From Halorubrum coriense DSM 10284 (GTDB lineage: Archaea > Halobacteriota > Halobacteria > Halobacteriales > Haloferacaceae), in assembly GCF_000337035.1 (NCBI RefSeq), contig NZ_AOJL01000008.1:1-43211 (forward strand): a stretch of DNA of 43,211 nt. The letters run 5' to 3'. Under the pieces are notes generated by a model. It saw only the letters and a list, made by a program, of their open reading frames with translations. It was not told the origin of the DNA and ran no database searches. Below, piece after piece: positions 1 to 7,543 of the stretch (the stretch's first letter is position 1; each line of letters begins with the position of its first letter). The translations under genes were made by a program, and so were the position numbers.

Positions 1-17
1 ATGTGTATAAGAGACAG
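1..17 (+). other. Tn5/Nextera mosaic-end adapter remnant
   Basis: The first 17 bases read ATGTGTATAAGAGACAG, which is the Tn5 transposase mosaic end used in tagmentation libraries, without its first two bases. It sits exactly at the window edge and is more AT-rich than what follows. It is a sequencing-library artefact and not host DNA. The archaeal sequence starts at about base 18. Confidence 0.95.
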
Positions 18-110
18 GTGCTCGACGACGTCCTCGACGGGCCCGTCACCACGGCCGACGCCGGCGTCACGATATCTGCGGCGGCCGCCCGCGAACTCGG
101 GATCGAGTAG
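18..110 (+). CDS. C-terminal fragment of an unidentified protein
   Basis: An open frame runs from the adapter junction to a TAG stop and encodes 30 residues ending in AAAARELGIE. It has the Ala/Asp-rich composition of the neighbouring proteins, and the next gene lies downstream on the same strand, so it is probably the 3' end of a real gene cut off by the contig end. I do not recognise the family from so short a tail. The first codon is GTG, but this is most likely an internal valine and not a start. Confidence 0.5.
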   Translation: MLDDVLDGPVTTADAGVTISAAAARELGIE

Positions 111-159
111 CTCGGAGCCGCGGAAAATCGGTGCGTCGGCCCCCTGCCGTTGGAAGCCA

Positions 160-166
160 TTAAATA
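160..166 (+). promoter_or_regulatory. TATA-like box for the small membrane protein
   Basis: TTAAATA lies about 26 bp upstream of the ATG at 189 in otherwise GC-rich DNA. That spacing fits an archaeal promoter with a leaderless transcript. Confidence 0.6.
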
Positions 167-188
167 CTCTCGGCTAATTCGTCGGCCT

Positions 189-317
189 ATGAGCGTCTCC
201 GAGATACTCGAGGGAACGAACCTCACGCACCGTCAGATGGGGGCCATCATGGTCGCGTGGATCCTGCTGGTCTCGATCGTCGCCGTCGGCATGCTGCTGT
301 ACACCTCCTCGATATAG
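189..317 (+). CDS. Small single-pass membrane protein (42 aa)
   Basis: This short ORF encodes 42 residues. A polar N-terminus of about 17 residues (MSVSEILEGTNLTHRQ) is followed by one hydrophobic segment at roughly residues 18-39 and ends in TSSI. The ATG is placed about 26 bp after a TATA-like box, so the gene has its own promoter and probably a leaderless mRNA. There are no cysteines or recognisable motifs. It could be a small accessory subunit or a stand-alone membrane peptide. The function is unknown. That it is a real gene is inferred from the promoter spacing, the clear membrane segment, and its fit between flanking genes. Confidence 0.6.
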   Translation: MSVSEILEGTNLTHRQMGAIMVAWILLVSIVAVGMLLYTSSI

Positions 318-380
318 GCCGCGACGACGCCGCTGACCGCGAGCGAGCGACCCGGCGGGCGGGGCCGCGAGCGCAATCCT

Positions 381-386
381 CTTTTA
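381..386 (+). promoter_or_regulatory. TATA-like box for the hydratase/CoA-transferase operon
   Basis: CTTTTA lies about 25 bp before the ATG at 409. It is the only A/T cluster in this interval and has the spacing expected for a leaderless haloarchaeal transcript. Confidence 0.55.
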
Positions 387-408
387 GCCGTTCGTTGTCG
401 GTGTCGGT

Positions 409-1020
409 ATGGTACGAGACAGCGACGCACACGGCGGTGAGGGCGACAGGGGGGACGGAGACGGGGGCGACGCGGAGCCGGAGCGCCGACTCGTCGGCGG
501 GTGGGAGGGGCGTTACTACGAGGACTTCGCGGTCGGGGACGTGTACAAACACCCGTACGGGCGAACGGTGACCGAGACGGACAACGTCTGGTTCACCAAC
601 CTCTCGATGAACCTCAACCCGATGCACTTCAACGAGGCGTACGCCGCCGAGACGGAGTTCGGCGAGCGCCTCGTCGACGGCACCTTCGTCATCGCCCTGG
701 CGGTCGGGATGAGCGTCATCGACGTGAGCGCGAACGCGACGGCGAACCTCGGCTACGACGAGATCCGCCACCATGCGCCCGTCTTCCACGGCGACACGCT
801 GTTCGCGGAGTCGGAGGTCGTAGCGAAGCGCGAGTCCTCCTCCCGGGACCACGTCGGCATCGTCACCACGGAGCTGCGCGCGTACAACCAGAACGACGAG
901 CTGGTGCTCTCCCTGGAGCGCACGCCGATGGTGTTGAAGCGCTCGCACGCCGAGCCGAGCGCGGCGCGGCCCACGGGCTGGCCCGAGGGGATCGGTACCC
1001 AGCCGGAGGACCTGGAGTGA
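409..1020 (+). CDS. MaoC-family acyl-CoA hydratase, mesaconyl/itaconyl-CoA hydratase-like
   Basis: The 203-residue protein has a polar Gly/Asp-rich leader of about 30 residues, then one hot-dog fold domain. GRYYEDFAVGDVY (34-46) is the usual MaoC entry strand. The active-site loop reads MNLNPMH (67-73). Classical R-hydratases have a Gly-Asp-x-Asn-Pro-x-His loop, so here Asn68 stands where the catalytic Asp normally is, while His73 is kept. From memory, this Asn variant is common in MaoC proteins that act on branched C5-dicarboxylyl-CoA esters such as mesaconyl-CoA. The stop overlaps the GTG start of the CoA-transferase downstream, so the two are translationally coupled. The likely reaction is reversible hydration of an enoyl-CoA. 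The exact substrate is inferred. Confidence 0.8.
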   Translation: MVRDSDAHGGEGDRGDGDGGDAEPERRLVGGWEGRYYEDFAVGDVYKHPYGRTVTETDNVWFTNLSMNLNPMHFNEAYAAETEFGERLVDGTFVIALAVGMSVIDVSANATANLGYDEIRHHAPVFHGDTLFAESEVVAKRESSSRDHVGIVTTELRAYNQNDELVLSLERTPMVLKRSHAEPSAARPTGWPEGIGTQPEDLE

Positions 1021-2531
1021 CGCCCGCACCCTCGGGTCCCGCGGCACCGACGCTCGACGACCCGGTGCCGGCGACGCGGCTCGGCGGCGACCTCCCGTTC
1101 GCCGCTCCCGAGGAGGCGGCCGCGCTCGTCCCCGAGACCGCGACGCTGCTCGTCTCCGGCTTCGGCGGCGTCGGCTACCCGAAGTTGGTCCCGGAGGCGC
1201 TGGCGGCGGCCGACGACGAGCGCGATCTCACGGTGGTCTCCGGCGGCGGCGTCGGCGACGAGATCGACCGCGACCTCGTCGAGTCCGGCGACATGGCGCG
1301 GCGCTACCCGTTCGTCCCAAACGAGACCTCGCGGGCGGCCGCCAACGAGGGCCGGATCCAGTTCCACGACCGCCACATCTCGCGGCTCGCCGACGAGGTG
1401 CGGTTCGGCGGGCTCCGCGCGGGCATGCGCGGCGAGACGATCGCGGTCGTCGAGGCGGTCGCGGTCGGCCCGGACTGGCTCGTCCCGTCTACCTCGATCG
1501 GGCACACGCCCGCGTACGTGGGCGTGGCCGACCGGATCGTCGTCGAGGTGAACCGCGCGCAGCCGATCGACCTCGCCCGCGTCCACGACGTCCACGTCCG
1601 CGACGACCCGCCGAACCGGCGGCCGATCCCGCTCGACGACCCGCTCGGCGAGACGGACGGCCCGGCGGTCCGGTTCGACCCCGGGAAGCTCGCCGCGGTC
1701 GTGGAGACGGACCGGGCGGACGACCCGTACGAGTTCCGCGAGGTCTCCCCGACCGACGAGGCCATCGCGGAGAACCTCGGCGCGTTCCTGAAGGCCGAAC
1801 TCGACCGCAACCCGCTGCTCGCCGACGCGGTGAACCTCCAGTTCGGCGTCGGCAGCCTCGGCAACGCGCTGATGGGCGCGCTCTCGGACGTCGACTTCGG
1901 CGACCGCGACTTGGCGTACGTCGGCGAGGTCGTTCAGGACGGGCTCCTCGACATGCTCGACGCGGGCGACCTCCGAGGCGCGAGCGCCACCTCGCTGGCG
2001 CTGTCGAGCGAGGGTCAAGAGCGCCTGTTCGCGGACGTCGAGCGCTACGCCGAGGACGTGGTGTTGCGGCCGGCGGACGTCTCGAACGCCCCCGAACTGA
2101 TCGACCGGTTCGGCGTCGTCGGCGTCAACAGCGCCGTCGAGGTCGACCTCTACGGCAACGTGAACGCGACCCACATCGGCGGCACCCGCGTCGTCAACGG
2201 CATCGGCGGCGGCGGCGACTTCGCGCGCAACTCCCGGCTCGGCGTCGTCGCGCTCCCCTCGACGGCGGTCGGCGGCGACGTCTCCCGGATCGTCCCGCTG
2301 ACGCCGCACGTCGACCACTCGGAACACGACGCGAGCGTGATCGTCACCGAACACGGCGTCGCCGACCTCCGCGGACGCTCCCCCCGCGAGCGGGCCGAGG
2401 CGCTGACCGCGGTGGCGGACCCCTCGTTCCGCGAGGCGCTCGACGACTATCGCGCGCGAGCCGGAGCGGGCGGTGGCAACACGCCGCACCATCTCCCGTC
2501 GGCGTTCTCGTGGGACCGACCCGACACGTAG
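1017..2531 (+). CDS. Acetyl-CoA hydrolase / 4-hydroxybutyrate CoA-transferase family protein
   Basis: Translation from the GTG at 1017, which overlaps the upstream TGA, gives 504 residues. The N-terminal half has the Gly-rich CoA-transferase entry motif (VSGFGGVGYPK, 46-56). The C-terminal half has FGVGSLGNAL (276-285), then GEVVQDG (303-309), whose Glu304 fits the catalytic glutamate that forms the glutamyl-CoA thioester in this family. A Gly-rich loop VNGIGGGGDF follows. Proteins of this fold transfer CoA between acetyl- or succinyl-CoA and carboxylates, or hydrolyse acetyl-CoA. Overlap with a MaoC hydratase suggests activation of a dicarboxylate such as itaconate or mesaconate, followed by hydration. 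A plain acetyl-CoA hydrolase role is the main alternative. The length matches the family. Confidence 0.82.
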   Translation: MTPAPSGPAAPTLDDPVPATRLGGDLPFAAPEEAAALVPETATLLVSGFGGVGYPKLVPEALAAADDERDLTVVSGGGVGDEIDRDLVESGDMARRYPFVPNETSRAAANEGRIQFHDRHISRLADEVRFGGLRAGMRGETIAVVEAVAVGPDWLVPSTSIGHTPAYVGVADRIVVEVNRAQPIDLARVHDVHVRDDPPNRRPIPLDDPLGETDGPAVRFDPGKLAAVVETDRADDPYEFREVSPTDEAIAENLGAFLKAELDRNPLLADAVNLQFGVGSLGNALMGALSDVDFGDRDLAYVGEVVQDGLLDMLDAGDLRGASATSLALSSEGQERLFADVERYAEDVVLRPADVSNAPELIDRFGVVGVNSAVEVDLYGNVNATHIGGTRVVNGIGGGGDFARNSRLGVVALPSTAVGGDVSRIVPLTPHVDHSEHDASVIVTEHGVADLRGRSPRERAEALTAVADPSFREALDDYRARAGAGGGNTPHHLPSAFSWDRPDT

Positions 2532-2653
2532 CCGAGCGGATCTCGTTTTTCCAACTCGTAAGCAGTGAAATTTCTCCCAAAGTAACTCGCTCCGTAGTAC
2601 GGTTTCTCCGGCGATACCCGCTCTTTCCGTCAATTCTCGGGAGCGACGATACG

Positions 2654-2659
2654 CTTTTA
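2654..2659 (+). promoter_or_regulatory. TATA-like box for the TRAP operon
   Basis: CTTTTA lies about 29 bp before the ATG at 2686, within a 154-bp intergenic region that is more AT-rich than its surroundings. It is consistent with a separate promoter for the transport genes. Confidence 0.5.
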
Positions 2660-2685
2660 CGAGTCCACGGTATGGCTAAATCTAC

Positions 2686-3747
2686 ATGGTAGATAGTGAC
2701 AAGCCGACTCGACGCGACGTGGTGAAGGGCGCGGCCGCGATGGGTGCCGTCGGACTCGCCGGCTGTTCCGGCGGCGACGGCGGCGACGGCGGTGACGGCG
2801 GCGGCGACGTGACCGTCACCATCGGCGGGACCTCGACCGGCAGTTCGACGCAGGCGGCCGGACAGGCGCTCGCCCGCGCCGCGTCCCAGCACAGCGACTT
2901 CCTGAACATCTCCGTTCAGGAGACGCAGGGCTGGACCGCGAACCTCTACGCGTACGACAACGGCGACATCCCGGCGATGGGCGTCGACAACAACTCGCTC
3001 GCGAAGGCGCTCAGCGAGGGGGGCCCGTTCGCCGACGACCCCGTCGACACGCTGCCGAATCAGGGGTTCCTGTTCACGTCGCTTCAGATCCACTGGGTCG
3101 GCCTCGACGGCAGCGGCGTCGAGTCCGTCTCCGACCTCCGCGAGGGCGGCTACACGATCTACCCGATCCAGCCCGGCTTCGGGACGCGGCTGCTCACCGA
3201 GGAGATCCTCAAGGAGGCCGGCATGTGGGAGCCGAACGAGATCCTCAACGTCGACACCGGCGACATCCCGGGGGCCGTCGAGGAGGGCCGCGTCGACGCG
3301 CTGTGCCTGTACGGCGCGAACGGCGTCAACCTCTCCGGCTGGTGTCAGAACGTCGACGTTCGCAGCGGCGGCGGCCTGAACCTGCTGGAGGTCGACGACG
3401 AGTTCCGCTCCGTCATCGAGAACAACCCCGGCGCGCTCCTCGAAGAGGTCGAGCCGTACGGGTACGAGCAGGAGGTCACCGCCTACACCGACACGATGAC
3501 GACCTGGTCGCTCGCCGGCCAGTGGGCGTTCAGTCCCGACATCCCGGCCCGCGCCACCGAGGAGATCTGCCGCCTCGCGATCGAACACGAGGACACGCTC
3601 CGCGAGTCCGACCCGACGACGCTCGAGTACTCGCCCGACGCGATGACCCAGACCGTGATCCCGGAGATCGACATCCACGCCGGCGTGGCGAACTTCTTCG
3701 AGGAGAACGACGTCTGGAACGACTCCTGGAGTCGCGGCGACGAGTAG
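2686..3747 (+). CDS. TAXI-family TRAP transporter substrate-binding lipoprotein
   Basis: The 353-residue protein starts with a twin-arginine signal (RR at 9-10, hydrophobic run to about 25) ending in the lipobox LAGC with Cys27, so it should be Tat-exported and lipid-anchored. A Gly/Asp linker follows, typical of haloarchaeal lipoproteins. The mature domain begins VTVTIGGTSTGSSTQAAGQALA, cf. the GT-x-GG start of TAXI proteins, and shows the two-lobed binding-protein pattern, for example GYTIYPIQPGFGTRLL. The fused membrane component follows 52 bp downstream, which confirms the system type. TAXI-TRAP systems take up organic acids such as glutamate and dicarboxylates using an ion gradient. The substrate here is unknown, but CoA-transferase and hydratase neighbours suggest a carboxylate. 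Confidence 0.88.
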   Translation: MVDSDKPTRRDVVKGAAAMGAVGLAGCSGGDGGDGGDGGGDVTVTIGGTSTGSSTQAAGQALARAASQHSDFLNISVQETQGWTANLYAYDNGDIPAMGVDNNSLAKALSEGGPFADDPVDTLPNQGFLFTSLQIHWVGLDGSGVESVSDLREGGYTIYPIQPGFGTRLLTEEILKEAGMWEPNEILNVDTGDIPGAVEEGRVDALCLYGANGVNLSGWCQNVDVRSGGGLNLLEVDDEFRSVIENNPGALLEEVEPYGYEQEVTAYTDTMTTWSLAGQWAFSPDIPARATEEICRLAIEHEDTLRESDPTTLEYSPDAMTQTVIPEIDIHAGVANFFEENDVWNDSWSRGDE

Positions 3748-3799
3748 TCCCGACGACAGGCGTACAACCACCTGACCGCCCCCTTTCACCCTTTGACGG

Positions 3800-6082
3800 A
3801 TGGCCACCAACCCCGACACTCCACCTGATCCGACCGATCCGCCGACCGACCCCGAGGTAGCAGAGGACGGCCTGCTCGCCGACGAGGAATCGCTCGACCT
3901 CGCGCCCGGCGACCGCGGCCGCAGACAGCTCTGGCTGTATCTCCTCTCGTTGCCCTTCTGGCTGGGGCTCGTCTTCGGTCCCACCGTCGTCCTGCCGGCG
4001 CTCCTGAGCGGCGGGGCAGCGGAGACGGTCGAGGCGATGACGCCGACGATCATCGCCGTCGGTGGCGCGGTCGGCGTCGGCGGTGCCGCGTTGGCGTCCT
4101 TCCGGCTCGGGTCGGACATCGAAGAGCGACTCCGGATGGTCCTTATCTGCTACTCGGTCCCGTTCTGGACGGTCGTCATGTGGTACTCGTACACCCAGCA
4201 GATGCCCCGCGGGCAGTACGCGGTCGCGTTCCTCGGCGGTATTCTGGGCCTGTACGTCCTCTCCGAACTCGACGAACCGCTGATCGAGCGCGACTGGGTC
4301 GAGACGGGGCTGCTCGTCGTCTCCGGACTGATCTCGCTCGGGACGAGCGGCTACCTCTTCCTGAACTACCAGCAGGTCGCGATCGACACCGTCGGGCGCG
4401 CGACCGAGCCCCAGATCGCGATGGCGTTCGCGTTCACGCTCGCCATCATCTACCTGACGTGGCGCTCGTTCGGGATCACGTTCCTCGCGGTCGTGCTGGT
4501 CGGTATCGGCTACGGGCTGGCCGGCCCGCAGATGCCCGGCGCGCTGGCCCACGGCGGCCTGAGCCCCTCGCGGATCCTCCGGATCCTCGTGGTGAGCGTC
4601 GACGGCTTCTACGGCTTCCTCACCCGGCTCGTGGCGGCGTGGATCGCCCTGTTCCTGCTGTACGCGGGCCTGCTGAAGGCGTACGGCGCGTTCGACCTCA
4701 TCCTTCGGCTGGCGGTCCGCTCGGCGAAGTACGTCGACTCGGGGATCGCCCAGACCGCCGTCATCTCCAGCGCGGTCATCGGCTCCGTCAACGGGAGTCA
4801 GACCGCCAACGCCGGAATGACGGGCTCGTTCACGATCCCGCTGATGAAGAAGAACGGGATCAAACCGGAGACGGCCGGCGGGATCGAGGCGGTCGCCTCC
4901 ACCGCCGGACAGGTGTTGCCGCCGGTGATGGGTGCCGGGGCGTTCATCATGGCGCAGCTCATCAGCGGAGCTACCTACGTCGACGTGATAATCTCGGGGT
5001 TGATCCCGGCGGCGGTCCTCGTGGTCTCGATCGCGATGGCGGTCCACTACGTGGCCGCGGCGCAGATCGACGACCCCGAGATGGACGGCCTCATCGGCGA
5101 CACGATGGCGACGCAGACGGTGCTGCTGGAGGCGGTGAAGTACGGCGTCCCGCTCGTCATCCTGATCTACGTCCTCGGGGTGCTCCAGTACACGGTGATG
5201 ACGGCGGCGCTGTACACCGTCATCTCCATGATCGCCTTCGGGATCGGCATCCCGCAGATCCAAGCGTTGCTCGACGGCGAGAGCAACCGCGAGGCGTTCG
5301 TCGGGACGCTCGAACAGACGGTCGACGGCTTCCGGGAGGGGGTCCTCGTCGTCGCGCCGGTGACGATCATCCTCGCGGCGATCAACGGCGTCGTCGACAT
5401 CCTGATGGCAACCGGCGTGCCGACCGCCATCTCGCTCACGCTGCTCGACCTCTCGGGCGGTATCGCGATCATCGCGTTCATGCTGGCGATGATCATCTGT
5501 ATCATCCTCGGGCTCGGCATGCCGACGACCGCCGCGTACACGGTCGTGGCGCTGCTCGTCGCTCCGACGCTGATCAACCAGTTCGCGGTGCCCGAGTTCG
5601 CGGGCCACTTCTTCGTGTTCTACGCCGCCATCTTGGCCGGGTTGACGCCGCCGATCGCGACCTGCGTCGCCGTCACCTGCGGCATCTCCGGCGGCGGGTT
5701 CTGGGGGAGCTGTAAGGAGGCGCTGCGCATCTCCGCGCCGCTCTTCGTCCTCCCGTTCGCGTTCGCCTACCACCCCGAACTCGTCTCCGGGACGTTCGAC
5801 TACGCCTCGCTGTCCGCGGGGCTGCTCGCGATGCTCGGCTCGCTCGCAATCATCCACGGGATCAACTACCAGTTCGCGTTCGGCCGCGGGCAGACGTACG
5901 GGCTGCGGGTCGCGTTCTTCGCCGCCGGCGTGGTGGCGATGGTCCACCCGATGCAGGCGGTTCAGGTGGGGGCGCTCGCGGGCGTCCTCGCGCTGTACGT
6001 GCTCCAGACGGTGATCGGTCGGGCGAACCCGCTGGGCACCCTGCGCGGCGCGGTCGGGACGCTGTCGGGTCGGAAGCGCTAA
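3800..6082 (+). CDS. TRAP transporter fused permease (small plus large membrane subunits)
   Basis: This 760-residue integral membrane protein has a polar N-terminus of about 45 residues followed by many hydrophobic segments. The first part corresponds to the four-helix small subunit plus linker, and the rest to the large DctM-type subunit. Recognisable large-subunit features include VIGSVNGSQTANAGMTGSFTI, the VASTAGQVLPPVMGAGAF block, and GLGMPTTAAYTV, which are typical substrate and Na+ site regions of fused TAXI permeases. It follows the binding protein by 52 bp on the same strand, so they form one operon. It transports the ligand captured by the lipoprotein, probably with Na+ co-transport, as is known for the family. 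Confidence 0.92.
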   Translation: MATNPDTPPDPTDPPTDPEVAEDGLLADEESLDLAPGDRGRRQLWLYLLSLPFWLGLVFGPTVVLPALLSGGAAETVEAMTPTIIAVGGAVGVGGAALASFRLGSDIEERLRMVLICYSVPFWTVVMWYSYTQQMPRGQYAVAFLGGILGLYVLSELDEPLIERDWVETGLLVVSGLISLGTSGYLFLNYQQVAIDTVGRATEPQIAMAFAFTLAIIYLTWRSFGITFLAVVLVGIGYGLAGPQMPGALAHGGLSPSRILRILVVSVDGFYGFLTRLVAAWIALFLLYAGLLKAYGAFDLILRLAVRSAKYVDSGIAQTAVISSAVIGSVNGSQTANAGMTGSFTIPLMKKNGIKPETAGGIEAVASTAGQVLPPVMGAGAFIMAQLISGATYVDVIISGLIPAAVLVVSIAMAVHYVAAAQIDDPEMDGLIGDTMATQTVLLEAVKYGVPLVILIYVLGVLQYTVMTAALYTVISMIAFGIGIPQIQALLDGESNREAFVGTLEQTVDGFREGVLVVAPVTIILAAINGVVDILMATGVPTAISLTLLDLSGGIAIIAFMLAMIICIILGLGMPTTAAYTVVALLVAPTLINQFAVPEFAGHFFVFYAAILAGLTPPIATCVAVTCGISGGGFWGSCKEALRISAPLFVLPFAFAYHPELVSGTFDYASLSAGLLAMLGSLAIIHGINYQFAFGRGQTYGLRVAFFAAGVVAMVHPMQAVQVGALAGVLALYVLQTVIGRANPLGTLRGAVGTLSGRKR

Positions 6083-6111
6083 CTCCGAAATCGCTTCCAC
6101 GGTCGTCTCTC

Positions 6112-6120
6112 GGTGTTTTT
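6112..6120 (+). terminator. Probable T-rich terminator after the TRAP operon
   Basis: A run of five T within GGTGTTTTTGC lies about 30 bp after the permease stop, in the 79-bp gap between convergent genes. Short T-tracts are the usual archaeal intrinsic termination signal. I see no strong hairpin before it. Confidence 0.4.
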
Positions 6121-6161
6121 GCCCGCTTCGGCGCAGACCTCGGCCCGCCCCGAGCGCCCGC

Positions 6162-7409
6162 TCAGTACGACCGCGGCAGCCCGAGCACGCGCTCGCCGAG
6201 GTAGTTCAGGGCGAGCTGCTGGGTGACGGGGACGAGCCGCGTCAGCCGGGCCTCCCGGAAGTAGCGCTCCACGTCGTACTCGCGGGCGACGCCGAAGCCG
6301 CCGTGGGTCTGGACCGCGGCGTCGGCCGCCTCGAACGCGGCCTCCGCGGCGAGGTACTTCGCGACGTTCGCCTCCGCACCGGCCTCGGTGCGTTCGAGGT
6401 CGTCGAGGCGGTCGGCGGCGCTGTAGATCACCTTCTTGGCCGCGAGCAGGTCGGCGTACGCCTCGGCGAGCGGATGTTGGACCGCCTGGTTCGCGCCGAT
6501 GGGGTCGCCGAACACCTCGCGCTCGTTCGCGTACTCGATCCCGCGCTCCAGGGCGACCTCGCCGAGCCCCAGACACTCGGCGGCGATGACCAGCCGCTCC
6601 TCGTTGAGCCCGTCGAGGACCTGATAGAACCCCTTCCCCTCCTCGCCGATCAGGTTCCGCGCGGGGACCCGGAGGCCGTCGAAGTACAGCTGGTAGGAGT
6701 GGACCGCCCGGCTCGCGGTCTTCGGAATCCGCTCGATCTCCAGCCCGTTGCCGTAGGCGTCCGCCAGGTCGACGAGGATCATCGAGATGCCGCGGGTGCG
6801 CTTGTCGACCTCCTCGCGGGGCGTTGTCCGCGCCATGAGCAGCAGGTAGTCGCTGTCCTCGACCCGGGAGATCCACACCTTCTCGCCGTCGATCACGTAC
6901 TCGTCGCCGTCGCACTCCGCGGCGGTGCCGCCCCGCTCCGAGGCGCGCGACGCCTCGCGCCGGGCCCGCGTCTCCATCGCCGTCGAGTCGGACCCGGCGT
7001 TCGGCTCGGTGAGGCCGAACGCCTGGATCCGGGCGTCTCCGTCGGCGACGCGCGGCAGGAGGTCTTCTTTCAGCTCCTCGTCGGCGTACTTCACGATCGG
7101 CACGGAGTTGTAGATCCCGCCGTGGATCGACTGCGGGCCGGCGAAGCCGCCGCCGCTGGCGGCGATCTCTTCCATCATCACCACGGCCTCGCTCGTCGAC
7201 ATCCCCACGCCGCCGTACTCCTCGGGCACGAGCATCCCGAGCCAGCCGTCGTCGGCGAGCGCGTCGACGAACGCCGTCGGGTACGTCGCCGTGCGGTCGC
7301 GCTCGCGCCAGTACTCGTCGCCGAACTCGGCGCAGAGGTCCCGGATGCTGCGCCGGACGAGCGACTGCTGTTGGCTGAGCTCGACCGAGTCCCGCCAGTC
7401 TTGTGTCAT
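6162..7409 (-). CDS. Acyl-CoA dehydrogenase family protein
   Basis: The 415-residue flavoenzyme has the N-terminal helical domain with VPEEYGGVGM (61-70), the FAD/substrate signature GLTEPNAGSDSTAM (132-145) and the C-terminal helical domain ending QTHGGFGVAREYDVERYFREARL. It should oxidise an acyl-CoA to the 2-enoyl-CoA and pass electrons to ETF. The usual catalytic Glu of the C-terminal YEGT motif is absent: the segment reads RLVPVTQQLALNY (391-403). Instead Glu271 in NEERL aligns with the alternative catalytic Glu known in isovaleryl-CoA dehydrogenase. A Ser/Arg-rich insertion at about 148-168 lengthens the beta-domain. It is transcribed towards the TRAP genes and may share their pathway, which is inferred from position only. 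Confidence 0.9.
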   Translation of the reverse strand: MTQDWRDSVELSQQQSLVRRSIRDLCAEFGDEYWRERDRTATYPTAFVDALADDGWLGMLVPEEYGGVGMSTSEAVVMMEEIAASGGGFAGPQSIHGGIYNSVPIVKYADEELKEDLLPRVADGDARIQAFGLTEPNAGSDSTAMETRARREASRASERGGTAAECDGDEYVIDGEKVWISRVEDSDYLLLMARTTPREEVDKRTRGISMILVDLADAYGNGLEIERIPKTASRAVHSYQLYFDGLRVPARNLIGEEGKGFYQVLDGLNEERLVIAAECLGLGEVALERGIEYANEREVFGDPIGANQAVQHPLAEAYADLLAAKKVIYSAADRLDDLERTEAGAEANVAKYLAAEAAFEAADAAVQTHGGFGVAREYDVERYFREARLTRLVPVTQQLALNYLGERVLGLPRSY

Positions 7410-7430
7410 GGTCTTTCATCCTAGTCGCGG

Positions 7431-7439
7431 CTCATAAGG
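7431..7439 (-). promoter_or_regulatory. TATA-like box for the acyl-CoA dehydrogenase
   Basis: On the minus strand CCTTATGAG is centred about 26 bp upstream of the ATG at 7409. Confidence 0.5.
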
Positions 7440-7511
7440 ATTCGTACCCGGGCGGTCCGCGCCGAGCGGTCGTCGCCCGTCGGGGCCGGCCCGGTTGCCG
7501 CGACGGGACCG

Positions 7512-7519
7512 CTTATACA
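7512..7519 (+). promoter_or_regulatory. TATA-like box for the first MFS gene
   Basis: CTTATACA is centred about 28 bp before the ATG at 7544, in the divergent interval shared with the acyl-CoA dehydrogenase promoter. Confidence 0.6.
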
Positions 7520-7543
7520 CCGTGGCGTGGTGGCTGGCGGTGA

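Noticed and set aside
753..2633. 626-residue minus-strand open frame over the hydratase/CoA-transferase pair
   Set aside because: Same GC-shadow pattern with low-complexity composition; the opposite strand has clear conserved motifs and a promoter.
2510..2692. 60-residue plus-strand ORF in the gap before the TRAP gene
   Set aside because: It overlaps the CoA-transferase end and the TRAP start and reads through the promoter region; composition is unlike haloarchaeal proteins (few acidic residues).
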